Source: Pseudeuparius sepicola (Eukaryota > Arthropoda > Insecta > Coleoptera > Anthribidae). Taken from it: 64,000 nt of DNA. Positions 1-12,267 of the stretch are shown here, piece after piece. The stretch's first letter is position 1; the number at the start of each line of letters is the position of its first letter. Both the position numbers and the translations under genes were made by a program. The stretch lies in contig OY987302.1 of assembly GCA_963920635.1 (NCBI GenBank), positions 44,643,500-44,707,499 of the forward strand, written 5' to 3'. Below the pieces are notes generated by a model, which worked only from the letters and a program-made list of their open reading frames with translations, was not told where the DNA came from and made no database searches.

Positions 1-398
1 AATACAGAAAATGCTTGAAGCTATTTTCTAAATAGCTTACAAATTAGACGCTAAGTATTAAGTTTCTTACTTATTGCACAAAAGTCGTTAAGTACACCAA
101 GACGAACTAAACTATGAAATAAAAAAGTAGGTACTTATATACCAGCATTTAAAAACCGATTTGATCTTCGAATGCTTTTGAAGATCCCTATACTTCTCAA
201 AAAGAAAAACTGGTATTCGGGTACATATTATCTTATACAACAATTAACAATTTCAAGCAAATATATGCATACAAGTTTCAAACCATTACCTATATGTCTT
301 GAGTAGACTGATGTAACAAGATAGCATTGAATTCTATAATAAAAATCCGTTACGCTAATATGGTTGACGATAATTTGCTTTCTTTTCTGTTGTTCCAG

Positions 399-557
399 GA
401 ACAGGCCCTCTCTCTAGTCACAAGAAGCGAGGATGTTTCGCTGTCGGAAACGGAGGAACACGTGCTCACCGACTCACCTAGGAAAAACAAAAACTCCAGT
501 CTATTTACCATCGAAAATTTAATTAAAAGTAACGACCACAGCAATAAAGCTGTTTAA
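399..557 (+). CDS. Last coding exon of a host gene with an eh1-like repressor motif
   Basis: Seen: a pyrimidine-rich tract ending in CAG at 396-398 gives a good splice acceptor; the frame that follows is open for 52 codons and ends in TAA at 555-557. The other two frames close, one of them early. The exon is rich in Ser, Glu and Asn and contains LFTIENLIK about 15 residues from the end. Known: F-x-I-x-x-(I/L)-(I/L) is the engrailed-homology-1 motif that recruits Groucho co-repressors, found in many forkhead, homeobox and T-box proteins; FoxB and FoxL proteins carry very similar C-terminal versions. Inferred: this is the C-terminus of a developmental transcription factor whose DNA-binding domain lies before the window. 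The gene's identity cannot be fixed from 52 residues. An in-frame extension upstream to about 327 is probably intron. Confidence 0.6.
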   Translation, partial: EQALSLVTRSEDVSLSETEEHVLTDSPRKNKNSSLFTIENLIKSNDHSNKAV

Positions 558-720
558 ATAAATAAGATTGTTTCATCTTTCCTTTGATGTTGCCATGTTT
601 TTGTGATTTGAATTATTTGTATTAGTATAGGGGATCCGGCGCAAATAAACTGTTTACGGTTACTTTTATACCGTGCATATCCTAATATTTAATTTTAAAT
701 AAATATTGCGTGCTAAAATG
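558..720 (+). promoter_or_regulatory. 3' UTR with two candidate polyadenylation signals
   Basis: AATAAA hexamers occur at 644-649 and 698-703, within 150 bases of the stop codon of the preceding exon, in AT-rich sequence. They would end the upstream host transcript. Exact cleavage site not determinable. Confidence 0.5.
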
Positions 721-1061
721 AAACGGATATCGTCTAAATTTCATATTAGGAGAGAGTGAGGCCCACCGAGAGGACTTGGCCAATATTTCAGCTGGTTGAT
801 GTCATCGGTTCGATGTTGTCACAAATAATATTTTAGTCGGTATAATATGCAGAATCAGTTATATTGAGAATTGGTCCTTGTAAGTGCCATTGTTGTAATA
901 TCAGAAAGAAAAAGTGATTTCTAGGGTACATTTGATAAAAGCATTTTACAGCAACAATCGATATCGCATAATGTGTGGCTTATGCTACTAAATCACTGTT
1001 TAATAAGTTACCATACTTATAAATAATACGATCATTTTTAAAAGCTTTTATTTAACTTGCA

Positions 1062-1090
1062 ATGTATGTATGTATGTATGTATGTATGTA
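1062..1090. repeat. Microsatellite (TATG)n
   Basis: About seven perfect tandem TATG units, directly before the 122-bp minisatellite, from which it is separated by about 48 bases. Bases 721-1061 before it hold no feature I can support. Confidence 0.9.
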
Positions 1091-1137
1091 ATTTGTTCGG
1101 GTGGAATCTTGCAACTCAATTTTGAAGCAGATATCTT

Positions 1138-1609
1138 CAACCGATCGAGCTGAAATTTTGTACACACGTTTAATTTGGATGACAATGCATGATTATATGT
1201 GTGACGTCATTCTAAATCCAACATGGCGGATCACCCAAGATGGCGGACTAGTTAAATTTCAACCGATCGAGCTGAAATTTTGTACACACGTTTAATTTGG
1301 ATGACAATGCATGATTATATGTGTGACGTCATTCTAAATCCAACATGGCGGAACACTCAAGATGGCGGACTAGTTAAATTTCAACCGATCGAGCTGAAAT
1401 TTTGTACACACGTTTAATTTGGATGACAATGCATGATTATATGTGTGACGTCATTCTAAATCCAACATGGCGGAACACTCAAGATGGCGGACTAGTTAAA
1501 TTTCAACCGATCGAGCTGAAATTTTGTACACACGTTTAATTTGGATGACAATGCATGATTATATGTGTGACGTCATTCTAAATCCAACATGGCGGAACAC
1601 CCAAGATGG
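1138..1609. repeat. 122-bp minisatellite, about 3.9 copies
   Basis: The phrase CAACCGATCGAGCTGAAATT begins at 1138, 1260, 1382 and 1504, an exact 122-bp period. Each unit has two ATGGCGGA-type stretches and a TGACGTCA palindrome (CRE/AP-1-like). Copies differ by only a few bases, so amplification is recent. The array is followed by about 40 open codons (to about 1738), then a fold-back element. Small reading frames inside the repeat are not credible genes. Confidence 0.9.
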
Positions 1610-1732
1610 TCATTAGAAGGTCTCCTCATTGAAGAGCTAGACTGTTCTAAACTAACCGGCAAACGACCTTGCAACAATGATGCGTTAACTGAGATGAATA
1701 GACTCAGACACCTGGCCAAACTAAAAATTACA

Positions 1733-2065
1733 AAATAAATTAAAAGTAAAAAAATATTTTTAAAAAAAGCTTTTATTTAAATGCGCTAAAAAGAATAAAA
1801 TAATATTTTCTTTTAAAACTTTTACTATCAACTTATAACGTCATTCCACAATTTATATGATATAAAAGCTTGTCGCGAGATTTAAGTTTTCAAACTAAGT
1901 AAATACCACTACTTAAATCTCGCGACAAGCTTTTATATCATATAAATTGTGGAATGACGTTATAAGTTGATAGTAAAAGTTTTAAAAGAAAAGATTATTT
2001 TATTCTTTTTAGCGCATTTAAATAAAAGCTTTTTTTAAAAATATTTTTTTACTTTTAATTTATTT
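1733..2065. mobile_element. Fold-back (palindromic) MITE, about 330 bp
   Basis: The arms are near-perfect inverted complements of about 155 bp around a short spacer near 1,895; the arm includes TCGCGACAAGCTTTTATATC and its complement. Ends read AAATAAATTAAAAG and CTTTTAATTTATTT. No coding capacity and no certain target duplication, so the superfamily is unassigned. Confidence 0.8.
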
Positions 2066-4068
2066 AACTTAAGCGATTCTCTGTACCTATATGTCCCACA
2101 CTACTACTAGTTTAGAAAAGAAATTATTTGTAAATATCTACTTAGGTATACCTAAATTATTATACGTAATAAATATTTAAACTGAATATTATTTAACGTA
2201 ACCCTAGAATGTTTATATTTGATCTTTATAGAAGTGTTTAAATGCAAAGGAGGGTAAGTATGAGGAATATTTTGGATGAAAATATCCTCGCTATAGAAAA
2301 TAATGAGTAATAACAGAGCCCTTTTGGAGTTACAAATCAATAACTGAGGGTAGTAGCTGGTTCCAACGCTTGCACATAGATGGCGAAAGGTGTACTATCA
2401 ATACGAACTTGTGGGAGGAAACAACTGTTGGGTTATTTTTAATACATCTACCTATATATCATGGTGGCGAATTTTATTCAGATATATGCAGTTTTTTGAA
2501 TGGTATCTAACTTAAAAGGTAGATACTTAGGTATATTTTACAAACTTTTATTTCTTTTGTTCATTAAAGGAATTAACAAATTTTAGTTTAATAAGTTATT
2601 ATACAGATGTCCAATTCACATAAAATTGCCAATATAGCCAAAAACTGTTAAAAATAATTTTTCTTTACGACTTCTATTGAAAATAGCGGGTTTAATTCTT
2701 TCCATCCAGTCTGAAAGCATGTATTTTCCAGATTTTCCTGTAATAGTATCTTGAAACTAGTTTAATAGATATTCGGTTTATTTTTTTCACTTTACATTTT
2801 CGACTTGTGGACACACATCATAGCATTATGGTTTTGTTTATTTGATTTTTATTAAATTGGCAAGTAACATCAGTTTTATTTAATGTCCCGTAGCAATAAT
2901 TGAATTTTTATAGGATGTTTCGTAATAATCTGCCAATATTTGGGGGGAGTGTTCAACTGGTGGTTTTGAAGGGGTTGATGTAAAATTTTTCGATTTATGC
3001 GTCCCCTGCAAAGTTACTCCAGCCTCAAGAGGAAGAGAAAAGTTTTTTTTTCTTCACAAAAATGGTTGAGTCTCGAAATTTGAGTTGTGGGATACATTAC
3101 TAGCAAGTTGGAAGACAAAAAGAAAAAATCGTGTTCGATAATCTAGCTTGGAACAAAAAATAAAATTACTTTTCTATTCCGTATTTAAATAAAAGTTGTC
3201 ATTGGCATTCACGATTACATAAAATCGTACTAGGCAGTGTCATTTTTGTCACATTCTTGTTTCACTGTTTACGAGCGTGTTAGTGAATAATTTTTCCTAC
3301 ATTCAGCATTCAAATAAAAAGATTGGTCAAAAAATGAAATTCTGTAAATCAAATAATTGTATATGAAAGACCCCCTTAACTTCCTATAAATATTTTTTTT
3401 CTGGCGTTTTCCTAAGGATTTCACTTAATAAGCCTAATAGTCATTTTCATCCCCGTAGCACTCCATAATATAGTACTAGGATTACTCCAGATGAAGCCAC
3501 ATGTTTGTGTATAGGGGGAGCAGCAATTACACACTATTATTTCTTTGCTATTGCCATTTGCAATTAGGGCCAAACTAGGATAGCATTTTCTCACGTATTA
3601 CGAAAAAACCCTAGAAAACCGATTTTATTGTTATTTATGTATCAAGGGAATTATAAGGGCCTAAATTACCGATGGCAAAGTTTGCGTCCCGAGGGCCTCC
3701 AGCCCGAGGGACAGCAATTGCCTGAGAAGGCTCATTAATTCCAGTGGTACATAGATAATTTTATTTCTGACCGATTTCAATAAAATATTGTTCATTTTTA
3801 AAAAGGAAAAAATGTACCAATTTATTGAATAAATAAAATATGGTTCAGTTTTCATTTCATAAATATATACACATATATGTATATTAGCATTTTTTATTTT
3901 ATTTTTACTTGTGAAAGGTAGAGGGAATTAGAGAATCTATAATGTCCGAAGGGAGTTATGACCCTCTTTATTGACAGCGTAACTATGACGATATAAGCTT
4001 ATAATATCCCGGTCAGAAATAAACAATTGAAATCAATTATTTTGTTTTCTTCCTGGTAGTTATAGATC
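2066..4068. other. AT-rich sequence without recognised genes
   Basis: Scattered short open frames have no recognisable protein features. A small imperfect palindrome (GAGGGCCTCCAGCCCGAGG) lies near 3,690-3,715. Nothing else supportable. Confidence 0.4.
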
Positions 4069-5261
4069 ATTTAAATAAAATATCCTGGGTACTCTACCAA
4101 AGTGTATTTAAAACGACAAGCAAAATTTTTTCTTTACATATCCTCTTGTACAACGTACGTTTCGGCGTTTAAGCCATCTTCAGGTACAGGGTGGTTCATT
4201 ATAAATTGACACCCCCCTTAACTTGTTAGTTTTTGAGGTAGAAAAAAAGTTTTTTACAAAAGTTTTAGATACTAATACTAAGTTTTTTGTGACGCTATTG
4301 GACCGTGTACAGTGTGTTTTAGAAAGCCGTGGAAAACAAAACTTATGTTTTTTTAAATGGAACGCTCTATATATTTCTGCATTTCTGAAATCTGCTCATC
4401 AAGCAATAAAATAATATCAAACTTTGTGGCATTATCTTTTTCCGTTTTTGAAAAATTCCGTATTCAAATTTTATACTAAATTTATTTAACTCGAGTAACA
4501 TAGTGAAACTCCAAAATGTTTAGGAGCTTTTAAAATTTTCCTGAATATAATCCGTAAAATTTGAAAAGGCTCCTATACATTTTGGAGTTTCACTATATTA
4601 CTCTCTTGTTTTAAACAAATATTTTTTGTTATTACATCGATCATCTATCACGAGATCCACAAATTCGAGTTAAATAAATTTAGTATAAAATTTGAAAACG
4701 AAATTTTTCAAAAAGGAAAAAATATATTGCCACAAAGTTTAATATCATTTTGATTGCCTTGATGAGGAGATTTAAAAAATGCCTTGATGAGGAGATTTCA
4801 AAAAATGCAAAAATATATAGGGTGTTCCATTTAAAAAAAAACATAAGTTATGTCTACCACGGCATTCTAGAACACACTGTACACGGTCCAATAGCGTCAC
4901 AAAAACTTTGTATTAGTATCCAAAACTTTTGTAAAAAACTTTTTTTTCGAAACTCAAAAACTAGCAAGTTAAGGGGGGTGTCAATTTATAATGAACCACC
5001 CTGCAAATAGGTATTAAAATTTTGAGTATTTTTGAAGCATAACAATTACTTGAAACATTACCTATTTAAATACGTTTTATCTCGTCAACTTCGATTCAAG
5101 TAATTGTTATGCTTCAAAAATACTCAAAATATTAATATGTATCTGAAGATGGCTTAAACGCCGAAACGTACGTTGTACAAGCGGATAAGTGAAGAAAAAA
5201 AAGTTTTTGCTTGTCGTTTTAAATACACTTTGGTAGAGTACCCAGGATATTTTATTTAAAT
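4069..5261. mobile_element. Outer fold-back element, split by a nested one
   Basis: Ends are ATTTAAATAAAATATCCTGG and its complement. The arms (left 4069-4186 plus 5004-5052; right about 5097-5261) are inverted copies sharing the phrase GGCGTTTAAGCCATCTTCAG. The left arm is broken between 4186 and 5004 by the 817-bp element listed separately, which therefore arrived later. No coding sequence. Confidence 0.8.
4187..5003. mobile_element. Nested fold-back MITE starting CAGGGTGGTT
   Basis: Terminal inverted repeats begin CAGGGTGGTTCATTATAAAT and extend about 400 bp inward, so almost the whole element is a palindrome. Left flank is TA; right flank is CA, so a TA target duplication (typical of Tc1/mariner MITEs) is not exact. 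It interrupts the left arm of a larger fold-back element. CAGGGTG ends recur in this window, e.g. at 59,572. Confidence 0.8.
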
Positions 5262-6699
5262 TTAAATCAATAGGTATGTTTTTGGTATAAGGTGCTAGCT
5301 ATGCTACAAGTATATCCCTTTTGACGCACAGGGTGCCCGCGGTTTTTGCAGACGAATTTTGGCAATTTGTAAAAAAATTGAAAGACAGATATCGATTTCA
5401 ACCTCGGTAAGTATCATTTAGATCCACCAGTGGCGTACCTGAGAAAAAGTAAAAATACACTAAACACACAATCTGGCTAATTTTGGGGATTTGGCTAATA
5501 ATACCATCAGTTACCGTGCATGAAAATGATTTTTTCCAAATTTGTCAAAAAGTAACTCAATTGCGAAAATGTTTAAACGTGCTCTTCTTCAGAATGTATG
5601 TAAACCTTGAAGACCTCTCACTACAGTTCGTGCACTCTAATCTGAGACTCGAAAACCTCAGTCTAAGCGCTAGCGATTCATAAGCAGCTTGTGCGTCGCT
5701 TAGACTGAGGTTCTCGCGTGTCAATTTAGAGTGCACGGACTGTACGTACCGAGTTTGAAGTCTATATTTCTTTTCGCTACAGAGATAAAAAATAATAAAA
5801 TATGAGAATATAATTATCGCTTTCTTAAATGCTCTGTATCTCGAAAACTAGCGGTTTATACATTCATGTTTAGAGCAATTTTTTGTTCTAAAACGACATT
5901 TTCCACAAATTGTCAACAAAAAAACTAATTTTTTATTTTTATGTAATAAATATAAGCAATTAAAAACTGCATAATTCATATCATTCTTGTAACGCGCCCT
6001 CCTTGGTTGTGACGTCAAGTAGCTCGTTGGTGATGGCGCCTCTGGTGGGCGGCGGCACCATGTATAAACTAATATGGGCGGCACATGTATAAAAACTACA
6101 GCACCACGCAAGCTTTGTTTAGAAAGATCAACGAGAACGTCCCATCCTTGTCTATCCGTCTTATATCAGTCTTGATATTGTTGATATGTTTGAAAAGAGT
6201 GTGCTGTATTAAATAGCTATTTACTTTGCGAGATGCGTAAGCGCACTTTTTTGGCCGAGGAGGTTGTTTAACGCATGTGTTGCCAACTCTCTCCGGGGCC
6301 AAAAAGAGCTTACGCATCGAGCAATGTATTACATTTTTCCTGCTATCTACTGACAATTTTATATTAGGTAGGTAAATACTTTGAATTTAGATACACTATG
6401 GAGTAGATTGTGAGTAATAACCGTCATAATAACCATTGTCCAATTATTACTAAAAATTATAATCAGTGATAAATATAGGATGCAGTGATAATTAAAAAAA
6501 ATTTAATCTTTTAGGCAGTTCTTATTTTTGACCCACGCATCAGATCCCTCTGGAAATGAGTCGCCGAACTGTTAATTTTAACGTTCAATTTCCATTCTTT
6601 CTTCTCTAATTCCGTGTAGCTGTCACTCCTGTCACCTTCTGATCGATCGAGCGGTGTGAAGTCACAACCATTCCCGCGCTTTTCTTGTCGTTTCAAATA
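5262..6699. other. Repeat-derived sequence with a small inverted repeat
   Basis: Bases 5622-5744 form an imperfect palindrome: TACAGTTCGTGCACTCTAA answers a complementary stretch ending near 5744. Around 6,000-6,110 lies a GC-richer patch (GGCGCC, GGGCGGCGG). No frame here resembles a known protein. Confidence 0.45.
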
Positions 6700-7243
6700 G
6701 ACCGTCAGACAGTGACAGATTCTCCTTACTGATTTTCTCATTTATGCCTTGGAGAGGGTTGAAAGGTAAATCGATGCTGAGTCGGAAAATAGTAATTTCA
6801 AGTTTGGCCCCCGGGGAAAACATTTGGAAAATTCGATTTTTCAAAACAGAAAAAAAGGTACTAATTCTCACTTATGCCATGTTCACCGTATGATTTCTTA
6901 TACTATTCCGACCTCGAAAACCCAAAGGCATAAGTGTAGCGTGTGGGAAAAGGGTTGAATTATTATTAAGGGTTTGGCAGATCACACAAAAATTACTTAA
7001 TTCAACCCTTTTTCCACACGCCTTTGGGTTTTCGAGGTCGGAATAGAATAAGAAATCATACGGTGAACAAGTGAGAATTAGTACCTTTTCTTTCTGTTTT
7101 GAAAAATCGAATTTTCCATATGTTTTTCCCGGGTACCAAACTTAAAATTACTATTTTCCGACTCACCATCGATTTATCCTTCAACCCTCTTCAAGGCATA
7201 AATGAGAAAATCAGTAAGGAGAATCTGTCACTGTCTGACGGTC
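6700..7243. mobile_element. Fold-back MITE with TA flanks
   Basis: Ends GACCGTCAGACAGTGACAG and its complement are bounded by TA on both sides (6698-6699 and 7244-7245). Arms of about 250 bp are inverted copies separated by a spacer near 6,970-6,990. Arms differ by scattered substitutions and small indels, so this copy is not recent. TA duplication is typical of Tc1/mariner-type MITEs; no transposase seen. Confidence 0.75.
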
Positions 7244-7499
7244 TAAAATGAATAGCTTGCGGTCACAATTTTAATTATTATTTATTGCTAATTAAATATT
7301 GCGATTTGGGGGCTGAGATTTGGTATGTGCTCTTTCTATAGATAGACAAATATATTAAAGGAATAAAAACAATTGTTCAAGTTCTCCATTTCGTCCGGGG
7401 AAACCGAAGCCTTCCTGGTCAATATCAAGTCACTACCTGTCCAGATTACCCCCACAAAATAGAAAAAGAATGTTCGGTTAAACTTCGGCCACTAATTCC

Positions 7500-7790
7500 G
7501 GCAAAGTGGAGACTAACGGACCGCAATTCGAAACGGACGGGGACGGAAGACCGCCAATAAAAATTTAATTCGTGGAGTGGCGGCGGCCGTCACGGCGCCG
7601 CCCTTCCCCCGCCCCCCCGCCCCTCCGTCACCGATAAGGGCGGCCGGGGCCAGGACGGCTTTTAGCGTGACACGCCGATAATTAGGCCCGATAAGCGCCA
7701 TAAATATTGCCGGGAGACGTGGCCGCCGCCGCTCTCTGGCAACACGTGTCAACCGACGAAATGGGCGGTTCGGCAAGCGGAAATTTTTCA
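7500..7790. other. GC-rich non-coding island
   Basis: This stretch is far richer in G+C than its neighbours, with GGCGGCGGCCGTCACGGCGC-type sequence, GATAAGGGC, GATAATTAGGCCCGATAAG and CACGTG. No long codon-like frame with recognisable content. In AT-rich insect DNA such islands are often conserved regulatory elements or CpG islands; here that is inference. A 92-codon frame across it on the minus strand is low-complexity Arg/Ala and not credible. Confidence 0.45.
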
Positions 7791-9900
7791 AAAAGTGGTT
7801 TATGACAGTCTGAGTCTGAGACCTGTTCTAACACTATATTTTTGAGCTTAAATGTAAGCATAGCTAAACTTCACCTCATGTATGTCTTGTTATCTAGAAA
7901 AAATAAAGACGATTTATTATATTAGGGACCCGAGAATTACGAGATAATTTCATTGTTGTTTGCGACTTGGAATGGCGCTAGTGTACGAAAAGATGTCCCT
8001 TATTGTAGGTTTTAGGGGGGTATTCTGTGATTATAACTTTCCAAAGTTTAGAAAGATCCATATTTCAAATATCCAGCTTTATATCATTTACGTTCTTTTG
8101 ACGGTAACGAATCTTCTTTGCGCTCAATATTTCGCAGTTTTGTCATATGAACAGAGTTTATATAGGGCAGATTTGTCTGTTTTTGCATGAAATTTTCATG
8201 CACATGAAGAAAATCCTATGCACAAACTATTATGTGAATTGCAGAAGAATAAACACTCTTTTAGAATTATTATGGGATGATCTGTTCAACCAGTGAAGAA
8301 ACGAGAATTCTGGTATTATGGAATAATGAAAATATGTTTAAAGCCCCAAAACGAATCAATGGTCCGCACCAGGACCGTGCAGAGCTCGTGCGGGCTCCAG
8401 TACTGCCATCCCGACGGCCTCTACCGCCAAAGTATATTATTTTACATACAAAGCGAAGTAGGATTGAACATTTTTACTTTATAGAAAATCACAGCTGATG
8501 GCCGAGAGCGCTGGACAAATCGTGGATTCACGGTATTGCTCCTTGATATAGCTTTCTCAGTGTGATTTACTAATTGTCCTACACGCATTGATACGGTTTT
8601 GTAGGGTTCTCCTAGCACTTGAGCGAATGTTATCCTAGTTTTGTCGGGAAAAGTCAGCCCTTAATCGGAAATGGCAACGAAGATAAAATAATAGTAATTT
8701 TTCCTTTCCCCCGCACAAGCCTTCAGTTGCATTTGGAGTACCTTCTCCTACTCAAACTAAATGCAAGTGGCGCTTAAACATTTACACGATAGAAGCACCC
8801 GAACAATTCTGAGGGTTAATACGAGGCAGGGCCGCATTAAAGACAATCTCTATGAATTTTATAATGTAAAATATTAAAATAATATGCCCCAGTATTAAGA
8901 ACTTTAAAAACAAAGTTTTATGGCACACCTAGTCATTCAGTTACCTGCAAATTTCTACTATTAACACAAGTCGTAGCTCCAACAATTAATAAACAGCGAA
9001 AGAATTATATCGGAAAAAAATAAAGGTCCACTTGCAACTCAATATATACCTCTGTATGAAACACCGACTCGCTGCACTCGCCCGCCGGGTCAGACTTTAC
9101 TGCCGGATAACCAATAGCAAGCCGATCACGTGCGTATCACGCTATAGCCATGCAACAACTTGTGTTTATGTTTCGCTTGCGTTTAGTTTGGAGTATTGTG
9201 AGGGTGATAATTATTATTTTATTATTATTGTCAAATACATAAACATATATATTTCAAACATAAAATACACCAAGCAAACAGGCGCTGGCGCTGGCGCCTT
9301 GCCGTTGGAGTTACATAAAGCGCGTTCATCAAACAGGGAGGGCACTACAAGCCAGGCCCCTGGTCGGCACTATATAAAAAAGAAACTACACTACAACTGG
9401 CGATGGATTTCATTTCAAACCAGGCTCGTGGAAATATGCCATGTAAACTCAAATTAAAGGGACATAACAAACAAGCATTTCATTTAATTTTAGATATTAA
9501 ATTCGTTGTAACAAACGGATTTGTATGTTTTTATTTTATAAAAGATTCTGTTACAATGGTGTTTTTAACATTAAACCACGCCGTCGATTATTTTAGTCTT
9601 ATGGCGCCAGTGGGGATCACTTGAAACCGCGCTATGCACAGGTCTAATAATAGAGTTGGTCCAGCTAAAAGAAATACTCGCAATAGTGGTAGTGATACAA
9701 TAATGCGTGACTTCACTTGACGCCTTTCTGCTTCTGCTGAGAGGCAAACAAACGAATTGCAAGAATTTGCTTTATGTAGTAACCTATATACTGCACACAA
9801 CAGACGTTCGATTGGAGGAACATTTTGACATTATGAACCCTAAACCTATCCTAATTGAAGTAAGTATTTAAAATCCTTCCTGCTTCATTTTAAAACACCT
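7791..9900. other. Dispersed-repeat remnants, no credible gene
   Basis: Two segments have relatives elsewhere in the window: about 8,088-8,150 resembles 22,326-22,385, and about 8,484-8,610 resembles 60,725-60,850 (shared CTGATGGCC...). A 141-codon frame from 9,032 has no domain and mixed composition. Near 9,280 is a short GGCGCTGGCGCTGGCGCC repeat. Confidence 0.4.
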
Positions 9901-9904
9901 GCTT

Positions 9905-10075
9905 ATAAAGTGTCTTCCAAAATGTCATAAGGTCAATTTTCTTAATAATGATTTATTTTTAAATTTAACTTTGGAGGTACCTTTTGCTTTAAAATATAGG
10001 AAAAATGACCCACTCAAATGTGGTCGCGTGACTTCCGCTTTAAAAAATGACATTTAAAAAACAAAGTCGCTTTAA
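9905..10075. mobile_element. Terminal fragment of the repeat family at 20.7-21.9 kb
   Basis: GTGTCTTCCAAAATGTCATA followed by a stretch with TTTAACTTTGGAGGTACC and GTGGTCGCGTGACTTCCGCT closely follows the terminal inverted repeat of the element at 20,692-21,942. Only one end is present, so this is a broken copy. Confidence 0.65.
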
Positions 10076-10189
10076 ATGGGCTTATTGGTTAAAATTTCAA
10101 ATAGTTCTGCTGTAAAAAGTTGTTTCTTTTTTAATATATCTGAAAATTCTGAAAATAAATGCAAACGTTCTTCTTGTCACTGTGAAGCT

Positions 10190-10495
10190 TACTCCCTTTT
10201 GGAAAAACAGAGCAGCTCTCTATGCTGGTTCGCTCAATTTTCAATCGCCGGAATCACGCAAGAGAGTACAAAATACTCGTATGTAATATCTCATCTGGAT
10301 GAATGCTACGCCAGCGAGGTTGACGATATCATCAGGTCTTCACCTTCAGAAAATCCCTATACAACTTTAAAAGAGGAACTTATTAAGCGTTTAACTGCAT
10401 CTGAAGAGCAACGTGTCCGACAACTTCTAATGGAAGAAGAATTAGATGACCATAAACCATCGCAATTTTTACGTCACCTACGATCACTAGCTAAT
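10190..10495 (+). pseudogene. Ty3/Gypsy retrotransposon Gag fragment
   Basis: About 90 codons read WFAQFSIAGITQESTKYSYV, then ENPYTTLKEELIKRL and EEQRVRQLLMEEELDDHKPS, a pattern known to me from Gag proteins of insect Ty3/Gypsy elements. A frameshift is visible at the start: PFWKNRAAL is in another frame just before WFAQ. The frame breaks off into AT repeats after FLRHLRSLAN near 10,490. No LTR, protease or RT is present nearby. Confidence 0.75.
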
Positions 10496-12267
10496 AATAT
10501 ATACTTATACCTTATATATATATTATTATGTATACAAATAAAGTCGATTATCTATTTTCAATGCTCATCTGAGCATGAAAGTCCGCTAGTCGCGAAAAAA
10601 TTATCTTTCGGAATAACTGAGAAACATAATAGGTATGTTTCAGCAGAACTCCAAACCGTCTGAAATCAGTTTCAGCAGTTTCATTTTGACGTTTCAAAAA
10701 CGAAACCGCGCATGCTCCTGACAGTTTTAAAACTGGTTTGAAATTCTGACGAAACAGACCTAATATCATCAAGACGTTTAAAATCGATTGCAAAATTTCA
10801 GACGCACAAGACTAAAAAGTAGAAAATTAAAAAATACATTATTTTTATAGTTATATCTCGTTTTTAAAACGCACTGAACAGTATAAAATAATTTCTACTA
10901 GCGGAAAAAAAAACGCGAGGCGCATACAATAGACAGTACTAAGAGGTGTAGAGGGTAGCTGTCGTCCCTATCATTTGCAGTGCAATTAGTATAACTAGCT
11001 CAGAATGGCATTTTCCACACATGTGACTTGAAGCATTCGCCTGCAGCTCGTGCTGCAAACTTTCGTAGTCCTGAGAAATGAACACTCCGTGCGAGTTATG
11101 GATATACTATACTTTTTCTACGACTGTTAATATAAGTTAAATTTTGTTTTTTCAGTTTTTTATAATTTAATTATTTTGAACATGAACAGTTGATTCTTAT
11201 TAAAAAATTAAGACAAATAAAAAAAATCCTAATCTATACTTATTTAGGTACAATATTAAATGATATACTAGAATCTTTTGAAATATGCTATAGTGTCAAT
11301 TCTATCTTATTACCTCCGGGACTGTTCACTTTTGTTATAAGTAACTAATTTAATTTTTTTCACTTTAAAAATATATGAAAATCCACATTCATCAACAAAG
11401 CTGAACTGTCACATTCCTCAGCGCCAGTGTATAATCGCGTTTGTTTTCAATGGCCTCCTACCATTTCACTCAAATTTGTATAGCGGACACCTGCACAATG
11501 ATATTCCCGCACCGGTTGCAAATTATCATTACGCTTTTTATATTTGTTTGATATTCGCGATACCAAAAATATCAAGAAAAGATATTGTTCATATCAATAG
11601 ATGAATTTTGAGACACGAAATGTAAGAAAATTCCGATTTCCGCGAAAAAAACTTAGTCCAGTGCAGCCCTGTGGAAATAGTAAATGAAGTAAATAATGAA
11701 GTAAAGCAGAATTTTTTATAGAAAAATCACGGGAAGTGTATATACTGACGCCTACTTACTGCTACTCCAAAATTACAGCACTCCAGGCTGACTTCTAGAC
11801 AGGCCTACCTTCTCAACAACCAACAATGCATTCGCCACACGATATCGTGTGCCTCAGCAGTCTGGACCTCAGGAAGGAGCTTGTTTGAGATTAACGTGCG
11901 ACCGGGATTTAGCTTGCATACAGAGTGGGTCAGAATCATGGTATACCCCCACTTCTTTCCCTTGTTTTTTGAGATACAATTTTGAAATTTGGCATGTTGA
12001 TGTTACTTTATAAATGTCACTATTTGACATATAGATCCATTTTTTCTGCTTCTGGTTTTACCGGAAGTGACATTCACTTTTGTTTTTTAAATGGAACCCT
12101 TTTTATATTGTTTAAGTTTCGGATTCTCCTCGATTCACTGAAACCAACAATGCCTCAAAAGTGACATTTTGACTGACAGAAAGTGGTTTTTCTTTAAGTT
12201 ATTTGGATTTGTAATAATAAATTAAAGGTGGCTATGAAACAAACGGGATATTTTTAATGAACTTTAT
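10496..12267. other. Repeat-derived AT-rich sequence
   Basis: Begins with a (TA)n-like stretch after the gag scrap. About 11,868-11,925 shares GATTAACGTGCGACCGGGA with 57,566-57,600, marking a dispersed repeat. About 11,940-12,180 resembles one arm of a CAGGGTG-type MITE. No gene seen. Confidence 0.4.

Noticed and set aside
1138..1609. CRISPR-like array
   Set aside because: Whole 122-bp units repeat without unique spacers; eukaryotic minisatellite.
9032..9457. 141-codon plus-strand frame
   Set aside because: No domain, mixed composition, crosses a GCTGGCG repeat; no splice or promoter support.
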